DNA of 64,000 nucleotides from Fallopia convolvulus (lineage: Eukaryota > Streptophyta > Magnoliopsida > Caryophyllales > Polygonaceae): positions 24,905,324 to 24,969,323 of the forward strand of contig OZ024733.1 of the NCBI GenBank assembly GCA_964016875.1, read 5' to 3'. The notes under the pieces were generated by a model that was given only the letters and a program-made list of their open reading frames with translations, was not told the origin of the DNA and searched no databases. The position numbers and the translations under genes are program-made. The first letter of the stretch is position 1, and each line of letters starts with the position of its first letter. Shown piece by piece: positions 44,219 through 55,246 of this stretch.

Positions 44219-44893
44219 ATGGCCATGACAATTGAAGAGATGAAACAAGAGATAGCTGAACTCCGCTTATAGATAGCGGAGATCTAGAGAGAAACGGACA
44301 CCATAGCCGCGCACAAAGCCCGTCTACTAGAGCAGTTGGATGCTATTTCAAGAAGCGAAGTGGCTAGTTGTAGTACTGAGGAGCCTACCGACCCACCATG
44401 GGTCGGTACCGACCCCTCTCTGAGTACAGAAACAAGCGACTTCAAGGAGGACGTGCATATCATGGAGTCTACCGACTCCCCATGGTCGGTAACGACCCTT
44501 TTCCCGATAAAGAAAGACGATCACATATCCGTTACAGGGCTGGACACGCACGGTACCGAGGCCTTTCCTGACCCAGTGGGGTCGGTAACAACCCACTCCT
44601 CCTCGGTAACGACCACTTTTCCGAAAGACCCAGGTGAATTTTCTTGTTCTTATCCAATCAATTTTGGTCATGATCCTTTCTCTGATCCTTATTCTATTTT
44701 ATATCCTACTGTTAGTACTGTGAAAGAGCCAAAACCTCCTTGGTTTTTGTATTTTACTAACCTTGTTGTAGGACTTCCGAGCATTCTGATTGATGATAGA
44801 GGACCAAATATCTTGGAGAAAAGCTATGATGTTTTGCAGGCTAAGTATGGGGTTTCTTATGATCCCTTCGATACTGGATGGAGGCCACCTTAG
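44219..44893 (+). pseudogene. short ORF of the pol-less LTR element
   Basis: Begins MAMTIEEMKQEIAELR, is interrupted by stops at about 44269 and 44284, then is open from 44285 to 44893. It contains the related peptides DPPWVGTDPS, DSPWSVTTLF and DPVGSVTTHS, each encoded by a copy of the TCGGTACCGACCC-type word that also fills the untranslated DNA. The C-terminal part (PPWFLYFTNLVVGLPSILID) is of no recognised family. It ends just before the post-pol landmark, so it is probably a leftover of the gag N-terminus joined to the 3' region by deletion. Confidence 0.6.
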
Positions 44894-44909
44894 AGGCAAG
44901 GTAAGTTCG

Positions 44910-44955
44910 TCGGGCTAACGACGTTAAAAATAGCGCTTACGGGAGGCAACCCGCT
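44910..44955 (+). other. Athila/Tat post-pol landmark
   Basis: GGGCTAACGACGTTAAAAAT, then AGCGCTTACGGGAGGCAACC. The same landmark occurs in the element at 5452-9549 on the - strand (about 5995-6050). It normally marks the end of pol in this group. Confidence 0.75.
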
Positions 44956-46762
44956 TTTTGTTTTTGCTTTTAGTTTTTAGTTTCTTAGATCTTTTTGCTA
45001 GCTTTCTTTTGACTTGTTTTTAGGTTAGACTAGTGTAGTAGGATAGAAGTTTTCCTAAAGTGACTCAGGTACAAAGAAGAAGAAGTTCTAATCCGAAGAG
45101 CAACAATGAGTACTCGGTGTACAAGCATACGACAAGCTCGGTAACGACCCCACCGGGTCGGTACCAACCTCTACAGGAAAACCGAGAGAGAAGAACAAAA
45201 TTATGCACCTCCTCAAGTAATCCATGGTTTCAAATAGCTTCAGTTTTACTTTGTGAGTTCCCTTTTCTTTATCCTCTTTTCTTTTCTTGTCTTTGCTTTA
45301 AACAATGAGGACACTGTTTGGTTTAAGTATGGGGTATGGAAAAGGAAACTCAGTTTTGTGCCAGTTTTTGTTTTTTGTGTTTTTAGGATTGATAATATTC
45401 CACTTAGATGTCCTATGATATGCTTTAACTTTCTTGATCATGTAAATTCCTTTAGCATGTTTGGAGAGCTTTGCCTGAATCATGTTAAAAATTGTTTTTA
45501 TGTGGATATTTAGCATGTTATATAATTGAGCACAAATGATCTTAGGTAGAAGTGACTTAAATCCAACAATATATACCTTGTGAGTTGTTTTTGGCCTTAT
45601 AGGGAGAACATAAAAAATCCCTCTTCTTTTCTTGTGTGATTTACTATCCTTATGCATATTATCTCTTGTCATTGCATGGTTATCTATTACTTGAGACCTA
45701 TATGAGATATTAGTTCATTGCATGTGAAATCATATGATGGAGAACTTATTTGTTTTAGCCATTTTTTATCCTCTTGTTACCTACTTATCATTACCCTCTT
45801 TTTGAAGCCATGTTGAGCCTTATAGCCTTTTATTTTTTAGCTCCACAAAATTGTTCCCTAGCCGATATAGCTTGACCCTATCCGGGGATTAGGACTTAGT
45901 GTTGGTTATTGTGATGATTTTGTTGAGTGAGTTGTTTGGTTCAAGTATGGGGTAATTTTGGGTTGGGTGAAGTAATATCTTGCAGTTTGTTATGTAAAAG
46001 GAGTTTGGTTCCCTGAATGCACTTACAAAAGAAGTGTGAAGAAAGAAAAATGATGAGCAAAAAGAGAAATCTGTATCGACCTTCCCAAGAAAAAAAATCA
46101 CAATGTTGGGAAGGGAAGAAAGAAAGAAGAAAAGAAAGAGAAAAAGAGTTGAATAGTGAATAATGTGCATGAGCCAAATTTTCCTAAGTATTTTTGAGCA
46201 AGATTAGTTGGATAAAAGGGGTTGAAAGAAGTGAGTGTGCATAATGTTGAGTAAGTTTGGTTTATCTTTTGTGAGAGTTTTTGGATATGTGAGTTTTTAG
46301 GAGTCTTTGATTCCCGGATATTATTAGCACCACATAACCAAAATATTTCCACGCCTTATTGTCTTTACCAAGCCCCATTACAACCCGGCCGAATGGAAGC
46401 TTCTATGAAGTTTTTCATTGAGCCTAAGTTCTCTTGATGATCTTTATATGTTTTGACATCTCGGGTGGAGAGTTTGGTGATATAAGTAACAATGACTATG
46501 TTGATTTTTGCATATTGGATTGAGTTGAGAGTTCTTATTTAAAGCCCAAACACATGAGAGTTGAGAGAAACACATATCCCTTGTGAGGTTGGATTTATGG
46601 TTGCTTTTGCTTGAGGTTGCTCATATATGTGTAATGACGTTAGATTCACTTGCCTATTTTCTACTTGTGCTTAGATGTTGCTTTTTGATGAGGGCATTGA
46701 CTTGATATATGTGTTGATGGTTTTGGTTGATGTCTTGTTGATTGCTTGAGGACAAGCAAGTC

Positions 46763-46779
46763 TAAGTATGGGGGTATTT
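46763..46779 (+). other. polypurine-tract region
   Basis: AAGTATGGGGGTATTT directly before the 3' LTR, the expected plus-strand priming site. Confidence 0.7.
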
Positions 46780-48378
46780 TGATGTCCGCCTTTTTAGTCG
46801 TGTTTTTAGGGTGTGTTTTAGTGTCTTTGAGTCTTTTTCTTTAGTTTTGTGTTTTATTTTGAGTCGTTTGTGTAGGTTTTCGTATTTCCTTAAGATATGG
46901 AGTCTACATAAGCTTTGGTGGTGTTTTATAGGTTTTTGGAGCTATTTGGAGCACTTTTGAAGAAAGGAGCAAAGCCGGTGAAGATAGCATTCAAGAATGA
47001 AGAGAAGATGAAGATTAAGTGCTCAAGTAAAGTCATTGAAGATCAAGTTTGAGCTTGGAAAGAGATAGAGAAATTCGTTACAAGAACGTAGGAAAAAGAA
47101 TCGAGTCAAACGGAGTTGTAACAAAGCCGCTACGCAAGTTTTACTCAAGGCTGATTGTAGTGCACGACCCATTTGAAGAACAATGCTCTCAGGAACGACC
47201 CCAAGAGGGTCGTGCACGACCCATTTTGGGTCGTGCGTGGCGCCGACTCTCTCCATATTCCGAGATCTTTAGGAGATATTCTATCTTTTTATTTTAGGAA
47301 GGTTGTTTTATCTTGTTTCCTAGTTGAATTAGGACTCCTTTTCTTCTATAAAAGAAGGTTAAACCCTTTGTTTCGGGGGGAGCCAACCAACACCGGTCTA
47401 GGGCCCGAGGGGCACGTTGGAGGAGGAAGAGAGAGATAGAGAGTAGAGATTGGTGTTGCTTGGAGAACAAGTTTGTTTTGAATTCAAAGTTGTAAGCTTT
47501 TCCTTTTTAATTCAGTTTTGTTTTCAATTATTATGTTTAGTGAGTAGTTTTCCTCTCTAAGGTTGGGGTTGAACCCAACAATGGTTGTGCATGCTTCCTC
47601 TTGATCATGATTTGATTGTTTTTATTGCATGAATCTATTCTCTTGCTCTTAATCCTTGAAGCGAAAGTGGATTGGAATTTCTCATTCATAGTTGAAGCGA
47701 AAGTGGAAACTTTGAATCAGAATAGTCAAATTAAGGTTTTGAAGCGAAAGTGGATCTATCCTAGTTGAAGTAGAAGAGATTAGATAATAAGTTTATTAAT
47801 TGAACGAAAGTTAGTTGATTTACTTGCTCTAGTTAACGAAAGTTAGCGCCTTTATGTGATAAAAGCATGATCTTTGTGTTTCATGAGTGTAAACGTGAAT
47901 TCATAATTTGAGTGCTTGAAGATCATATCTATCTATCGTGTGCTAAATTCCTTTGCGACAATTGAGGCATATATATCTTGCGATTAACCCAAAAGCGAAA
48001 GTGTAAAGTTGATTGCTTGATTAATTCTAATAGGATTATTTGCGAAAGTTGATATTCCTAGGTTGAAGGATAGATAGAAAGTTGTTTAATTTGCGAAAGT
48101 TGATTGAATAAACTTGAATTGTTTACGAAAGTTGACTCTTCTATGATCTAAATTGCATAATAAGTTGTGAGTTCTTGTTGGAAGCATGCATGATTATTGT
48201 TGTGGTGATACCTTTACCTTAGAATTCCTCTCTTACTTGATAAAAACCCTTGCTTTGTTTGATTGCTTGCGTGAAAAGTTACAAAACTTGATACTGACTA
48301 TCTCCTGTGGACGAACCTGACTCCCTGTACTCAGCGGGGTCTTGATATAAATTTATTTGTTCAAGAAACCCTTCAACA
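46780..48378 (+). repeat. 3' LTR
   Basis: Near-identical to the 5' LTR, with the same ends. Followed by the target duplication GTGTT. Confidence 0.95.
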
Positions 48379-48383
48379 GTGTT

Positions 48384-50455
48384 TTATGGAAGCTGTTGAT
48401 TTTGGAGGGCATAAATTGAGTACTCACTTATGGACGACGACATTTTGTTTTTTTTCCCTCACCTTTGTGCTTCATATAGTTGTACTGTAATTCATGCCTA
48501 CGTAAGACTGTTGTCGCAGTGGATTGGAGACCATCTGTGTTTGCCAGGTTAGACATAGATTATTGGACGGGTGCATAGCTCTACTCTTAAAAGAGGTTAG
48601 CTTGGCTTCCCTTGTCGGAAATGAGCCATCTATTTCATTGTGATTTTTCCTTTTTGCCTTGTCTCTATTTATGTATGTTCTTTTTACTAACGGTTGTCTT
48701 GCTCTGGTGCAGTTTTATCGGACTCTCCATGGCACACCTGCAACCGTGTTGTGCGGCTCATTCACTATTGTATCTGTTCCTGAGCTGCAAGCTTGAGTTC
48801 AGATTTGCTACGCCGGCTTCAGGCTTTTTGCCTCTTGTAGGGCTTAGTATCGACTTTTTTTATTGTAGTGTTTAAAAGTACATAGGTGCTTGTCAAGGAG
48901 ATTCTGTTTTGTTATTTGTGTCGCGTCTCATACTGCACTGATTTACCTGACGGCTATGGCTTTGATGAGCTGTCACATGGGTTAATTGTCTGAATGATTT
49001 AATGTCTTTGTAATCGTATTTAAGCTACACACTACTACTATCGGGTAACTTATACAGACATTGCTGCATTATTCCATAGGTAGCTAAGCTTTTATATTTG
49101 TGTACATACCTGGACACAAATGCAACTTTGAATGTCAGTCTTAAGTGGAAAAGAACAAGACCAACAATATGTTAAAAGCTCAATAATCATATGGGTAGCA
49201 AAATCATTAATTCTGCAATTTTATTGGAATTCAATCAACACAAAATCCAAGTAGTGACAATGCACAATTGGAGCCTAAATCTGTACAACTTCTGATTAAA
49301 CAGGCGACTATTGTAAACTCTTGGACTATATTATGTAGCAGCAATGCACTGTTTAAAAAGGCATGAGGTATATGCATAAGAAATGTATAAGCTGGGATGT
49401 TTCTAGCTGTAGATTCATAAACAAGATAGCCACGTATATAAATATTTATCTTACCCAAAGCCTTCTTTCTACTGTGGACTATGTTTGGATGTAGAGTGCC
49501 TTCTTTATAGCCACATTAATACATTACCTTACTTCTTATTCCAGGACAATTGATAGTTTTACCTGTCACTACAACAATATATATCCTCAAATAATAACTC
49601 CAATGTACATGCTCGTTGTCTTCCAATTATATGTTTGTGGTCCTATAGATTTCTGCTCGCCTCTAGGTTATATTATCACTTTTCATTTTATCTCATGAAA
49701 CAAGGAGAACTAGAATTAATGGCTCTTATAAAGGTCAAATATTATCTGCAGATAAAGCTGCAAAGATGCATGCATTTGGCCCAATCACATGATCAGCTCA
49801 CCTTATCATTCTTACATCTCCATGTGCATTTAATATTCATCGTCGCTGTTATTCCCTTTGTGCTTCTTTCTGCGGGTGGCTGAATTTCTACTTTACTAGT
49901 AGAGGAAAAATGCGTGTCACTATAGCACACCTTCAGCCTAACATGGAATATGAATCACTGTACACACCTCATACTGTTGACCGAAATAAACGAGATTGCG
50001 ACCCATCCTCCATCTATCACCGCTCAGTACATAAATACTTACCTCTAACCCATACTTTGACTCTCGTGCTTGGATAACCTAATTTCTGTTCACAAAAAAA
50101 TCGGTGAGGTGATAACATTCCACACCTTTTTCTTGGCTTCGATCACCAGAGGAACTTTTTTTTGTACTGGCAAAACACTAAACCAAAGAAACGGCATGGC
50201 AAAATTTGATTTAGTAGTTGAATATCATAACATATCGTTTTGCCTCCATGTCATACATATTTTGTACTATTAATATTTGCCCAATCATCCATATGACGTC
50301 CTGTTTTATGTGTTCGTATTTATACATCTGCTAATATTCATCTTCACTATGTTAGACTTGTTGTGTTAGGGCTACTTCGCATTGATGCTTGCTGTATTTA
50401 GTGCGGATTATGGCTTCTTGTTTCCAACTTTATATGGTGTACTCATATTGGAACT
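48384..50455. other. Helitron-internal or intergenic DNA, no gene recognised
   Basis: Continuation of the DNA interrupted at 42271. Frames are short and unrecognised. The part just before 50456 is probably promoter and leader of the RPA1-like gene. Confidence 0.4.
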
Positions 50456-52443
50456 ATGGATCCTGTGAAGACATATATGAAAGATCTTACAAGTGGAAAT
50501 ACACCTTTGGATAAAACACTGGTGCTTAAAGTAACAATAAAAAAGCCTGCCAACCAGATTAACGGTCAAGCAACCTACCAAGGCTACACCTTTATGGATG
50601 AACACGTTAGTCATACTCCTTTTTGCACTATGACAGTTGCCTTCGTCATCATTGCAAAGTTATGAGCTTGTTGTAAATAACAGGGTGCAAGGATACGCGT
50701 GAGTGTTTTTGTGAAACAAATTGCTCTATTCAACAGGATATTGACGGAGGGAGCCGTGTATCAGGTATCTTTACCTATTGTAAGGAATGCTGATGCACAA
50801 TATGATATGTTTCCTAGTGAAAATCATCTTACTCTGTGTGGAAGTACGCGGATCCGTGCTATATCTCTAGATGTTGGAACTGTCGAGTTCATCCCACAAT
50901 ATCTGCCACTGTGTGAGATGAAGAAGATGCTGCTCAAAGAAACCTATGGTTTATTTCTACTAAACTTTACGTAAAGTTCTGTTAGTTGCAACACCTATTG
51001 TAATGAAAATTTTGCCCTTATTTTTCATTTCACAGATATAATGGTTGTAGTTGTTCGGGTTAAACCCCCACACAAAGTTAAATCTCAGAAAACTGGCCCG
51101 CCTCTCAACATTGAAACCTCTACATCACAGATGACATGTAATGCTGCCAAAGGTATACAATTTCTTTGTTATTTGACAAGCACACATATGCTCCTTTCTG
51201 ATAACAGTTATGATTAAATCGGCAACATTGATGGAGTGCTTTAGCTGACAGCTTTTAAAGTTCATGCGTAGACTGGCCAGAACATACCAGACTGCAACTC
51301 CGAGCCGAGCATAATCGTTATCAACGACGTTCGGACTGTATCCTATAATGGTAGTCTTTATTTTCTTGTAACACTTGCTTTTGCTATGCTTACATATCTA
51401 TTGGTCTGCATGCTAATCTCTTCCGGATAACACTGCTATGTACTAGGTAATTTTACACTTTCAACCACGTTTGGAAGCCAGTTTGAATTTGTCACATCAG
51501 GAATAAAGACGGAGAGCCTGCACAATTGGTACATATTCTATACATTCTTCGCATCCTTGGTGGAACATCTGTCTTATCCTCATTCATGTTTTATTTTCCT
51601 TTTATTCCTCAGGTGTGAAGCTAATAAAGAGACACTTGTCTCCAGAAGCCATGGTGTCCCTTCTGGCAGTGGTGTTCGAAGAGAGATTGAAACTACAACT
51701 TTGCGTACTGCAAAGAACATGCTGGTACATCTTGCATATTTATTGTTCTTACTAGATTACCAGTTCCTTCCTAACGCCACGACATAGACATTCATTTTCT
51801 CTCCCTAAATTTGTTGCACTCCAGTACACCAAAATCCACCCAGAGAGCCTTATGAAGGTGTCTGTCTATATCACTGCATTTGGGAAAACCAGCCCTCACA
51901 TTAGACTCGCTTGCCCCAATTGTACTATGCCTTTTTTGGAAAGGAAGAGGAAGGCTATATCTGTGCGTCTTGTGTTGACCCCGACCCTTTAATTGCAAAG
52001 TCAGTCTTCATTTTCCTTTGGAGCTTGTGTCTTATGTACTGTTAAATTCAGACGATCGTTATTCTGTCTTCATTCAATCTTGTAGACTCGTTATTGACTT
52101 CACAACTTCGGACAGTGAGGACAGTTATGAGCTTTCTGCCATGACAAAGACATCTAAAAAAAATCATGCGCATCACAACAATGGAGTACCACAAAATGCC
52201 TCCTCAAGTAGCATATTATATCTTTTCCTCAGCAATAGTTGTCCATTTGTTCCATATTTTGTGACAGTCTTACCTAATGTGTGCCTTGTTTCCCTTGCTG
52301 AATGATAGGAGCGTGCAACCTTCAAAACTAATGCCTTACTCCTCCTATCGACAAGGAAGATCTTCCTTGTTCTTGCACCCATTCAGAGCAATATTTATCA
52401 TAAAGAAGTGGAATGGGACTTGAAGTACATGGAAGGGAACTAA
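50456..52443 (+). pseudogene. RPA1-like OB-fold protein gene, copy 1
   Basis: Exon 1 (50456-50605): MDPVKTYMKDLTSG, LVLKVTIKKPANQINGQATY. Exon 2 (50684-50948): GARIRVSVFVKQIALFNRIL to KKMLLKETY, the DUF223/OB-fold pattern. Exon 3 (51036-51152): DIMVVVVRVKPP. Later blocks are FTLSTTFGSQFEFVTSGIKT (about 51440), a zinc-ribbon start CPNCTMPF (about 51920) with its partner CASCVDPDPL in another frame, IDFTTSDSEDSY (about 52090) and a last exon ending at 52443. The order OB-OB-zinc ribbon is that of the large RPA subunit, a single-strand DNA-binding protein. A frameshift inside the zinc ribbon suggests decay. Plant Helitrons often carry such genes. Confidence 0.7.
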
Positions 52444-52794
52444 ATCCTCGATGCCTATGGGGTAGTATGTCAAGGGTCACTTTAGTTTTTGTGCAAGGCT
52501 TATCCTGCCATTGCCGGCTCACTTGTTGCCGCTTTTTGCTTAGTTGGATTGGCTATCCATGAACTATGTTTTTTGTGACAGTGTTGGCTATGCAGCCCTC
52601 TGTTGTTGGAGGTGATCCTTATGTCCCTTCTGTTTGACCACTATATTTTCTTATTGTCATGTAATACTTTCTTAAGGTGAACAAATCCCATTGTATATTA
52701 TATATATCCGTGCTTGTCAATAGCTTGTGCGTGTTAAGTAGTGCTTATATCATCTATTACATCCTATATTTCTATGCCCTCGGACAATGTTTAC

Positions 52795-53006
52795 GATTGT
52801 AGACTGTCTCATTCATGTATCACATGAAACTATCAAATGAAAGAGTCATTCAGAAATGGCGTTGCCCGAAGTTTTTCAATGTTTCCCATAATGGATTCCT
52901 CGTTGAACATAAAGAGGTTGCAATATGTGTCCATCTACCTACAAGCACCGCCTACAACATTTACATGTGTACCGACTCTATCTTCAGCCCGAAAGCAGCC
53001 CGTTAA
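52795..53006 (+). pseudogene. F-box-associated C-terminal fragment, copy 1
   Basis: MKLSNERVIQKWRCPKFFNV then EVAICVHLPTSTAYNIYMCT align with the end of the F-box gene at 60170-60340 (MKLSNEIIIQRWHVSEPCSI, EIAIQVKLSTSTVHYIYTPI). The F-box and the rest of the body are missing. Confidence 0.65.
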
Positions 53007-54300
53007 AAAAGCAATACGAAACCGCTTATAGCCAAAAAAAAAACCAACCTCATACATATTCAAACCTAAGCAACCCGAACCCCATTGTACCCGAACCGGT
53101 TGTACTCAAACACCGAAATAATCTGAACCCGATTATATCCGAAACAAGCCGAATGCGATTATAATGAAGACCTGAAATAAAATTTGCTTTATAATTAATG
53201 TACAAGATCATGTACATATAAGAGACTACATAATTATTTGGATATTAGCTTTAAATCATTTTTTATATCTTATTTATTATAAAGTTATACAATCATATAA
53301 ATACAAGAGATTGTAGAATCATCTAGTTATGAAATAGTCTTAATTCTTGCCTTAGTATATAATAATGATTGAAATTATTCTAATGACTTTCAAATTCCTT
53401 ACCATAGTCTCATATAATCATAAATTGTAATATTATTATTCGTTAAAAAAAAATTTCTTCAACAAAATGTAAATATTTTATTCATTTATGTAAATGATCT
53501 TGACAATATACGTGAGTATAAAATTATAATTTCTCCACTGATATCATGTAAAATTTTTGTAATATAACATCATATAATCATTAGTTGTAACATGTAATTG
53601 GTTGATTGCAATAGCATAAATTTTTTTTATGCATATAACATAACATCATCATTAGTTGTAACATGTAATTGGTTAATTGCAATAGTATAAATTTTTTTTA
53701 TGCATATAACATCTTAAATTATTTTGTATCTTATGAATGTATAAATTGTAATCATCTGTTCATTTGATTGACTGTTCATCAGTCAAATATTCATTGATTT
53801 ATTTTATAAATGTTAAATGTCAATTTCATCTTTATAGACTCAATATTAAATTCAACTTGAAATAGTATATTATGAATACAATGAGTTTTTATATTATCAA
53901 GGCCCATTTATTCAATTCATATAACTTTTTATCAATTTAATAATGTTATTTAACTAAACACCGATTTAGCTGAACTGATTCAATCGAAATCCAATTCAAC
54001 TTAAATTCAATTATGTCGAAAATTGCCAAAAAAATTTACTCAGCCCAAAACAAATTTAAACAAATCTGACTAAACCAAATACCAGATTTGCTTGACCAAT
54101 TTTGACATGATAACTACGATGTAACTGACAATTTATATATTCAAGGACACCCAAAATACCCGCTTATCGATCATACTTGTTACCGATCGAAATCTGAATG
54201 ATTCGAATTCTAAATAGTCCAACCTAGATCCAACAGACTTAACAAAGTGCCATCTCTACTTGCCATATGATTTTGTTATCAATTTATTACCAAAACTCAC
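53007..54300. other. AT-rich spacer with CCGAACC-type words
   Basis: The start (53040-53160) has AACCCGAACCCC, CCCGAACCGG and similar words, and the end (54140-54180) has GGACACCC. These recall hAT elements such as the one at 11317, but no paired termini were found. No gene seen. Confidence 0.4.
53567..53711. repeat. tandem duplication, about 70-bp unit
   Basis: Two successive copies containing CATTAGTTGTAACATGTAAT, a TTGCAATAG word and ATGCATATAACAT. Confidence 0.85.
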
Positions 54301-54379
54301 ATATAAAATCTATATACAGTAGAAAGCAGTTCCTTTTTTTAATCCTAGACCAAATATATACTTTCATTCCGTCTCATTT

Positions 54380-55246
54380 CTCTCTCTCCCGTTTCTGTGT
54401 CTCGTTTTACGTTTACCAACATTAATCCCTCACTCATCCTCTTCACTACCACCGCCGATTTTCCAACACTAGAAGCTTCACTGCTGCCGCCGAGTTCTGA
54501 ACACCATAAGGATTTCTTTTAGGTGTCCTTCAAACGCGTTGATCTGAAGAGGTATTAATGTAATTCATCTATTTCTAGGGTTTTATAGCTTTACCTGTAG
54601 TTCTATCAATTTCTAGGGTTTCTTAAATTTCTGTCTTTATCGGCTGGTATGCTGCTTTGCCTGTGATGCCATTTTATCTTTATACTCCGTGTCCAGGTTA
54701 TTCATTTCTATTATTCTTCTTCGTCGTATGTATTTCTGATTGTCCAAAATTATTCTCAATTATTGTAGTTTTTGGATTTAAGATGATTCATCGTTGTCCT
54801 GTGCTTTGGGTTTTTACCAAACTGTATTTGAGATGTAGATAGACCTGGATTTGAAAACCGACATGCTGAATTAGGAGCCCTGACAGATTGATCACAAACC
54901 TACAATTGAAGTTACAAGTTAACCAAGCCTGTGCTTTGCGATTCTTCAAACCTTGGCAATTCAAACCTTCGGGTTTTGTTTTAGAAGTAGCAGTCACTTA
55001 TGACGTCTCAGTGTTTAATATTCCACTACAATAAAAAAAATGTTTACATGGATGACTTTATCGTTATGCTTTGCAGTGTATCTTGAAGAAAAGCTCCTAT
55101 AAATGTGTTATGCTGGATGTATACTACACCAAACACAAGCATTGCTTACGTTTTTTTTACTTCTTAAAGAGTGTACTTACTATTCTACATATCCTGACCC
55201 TTGTTACCTTGCTTACGTAATTTTGCATTCCTTTTAGTTAACAAAT
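54380..55246 (+). promoter_or_regulatory. leader of RPA1-like gene copy 2 (5' UTR exon plus intron)
   Basis: CT-rich, UTR-like DNA (54380-54550) with CACTACCACCGCCGAT, then intron-like T-rich DNA up to TTTTAGTTAACAAAT before the ATG at 55247. Assigned by appearance only. Confidence 0.35.

Larger units (their letters stand above)
42272..48378 (+). mobile_element. young pol-less LTR element (LARD-like, Athila/Tat type)
   Basis: LTRs 42272-43869 and 46780-48378 (1598 and 1599 bp) flank a 2.9-kb interior. A perfect 5-bp target duplication GTGTT (42267-42271 and 48379-48383) marks the insertion into the Helitron. The PBS is tRNA-Asp type. The interior has a short broken ORF and the post-pol landmark but no gag core, RT or integrase. 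About 14 differences between LTRs were counted by eye, roughly 0.9%. It would have needed proteins from a relative to move. Confidence 0.95.
38428..52443 (+). mobile_element. decayed, 5'-truncated Helitron, split by an LTR element
   Basis: Rep-helicase remains (38428-41699) are followed by an LTR insertion (42267-48383) and, after about 2 kb of unidentified DNA, an RPA1-like gene (50456-52443). Plant Helitrons commonly encode Rep/helicase and often RPA1-like single-strand-binding proteins, so the two are linked here by inference. Neither a 5' TC end nor a 3' hairpin-CTAG end was found, so both limits are those of the coding remains. Confidence 0.6.
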
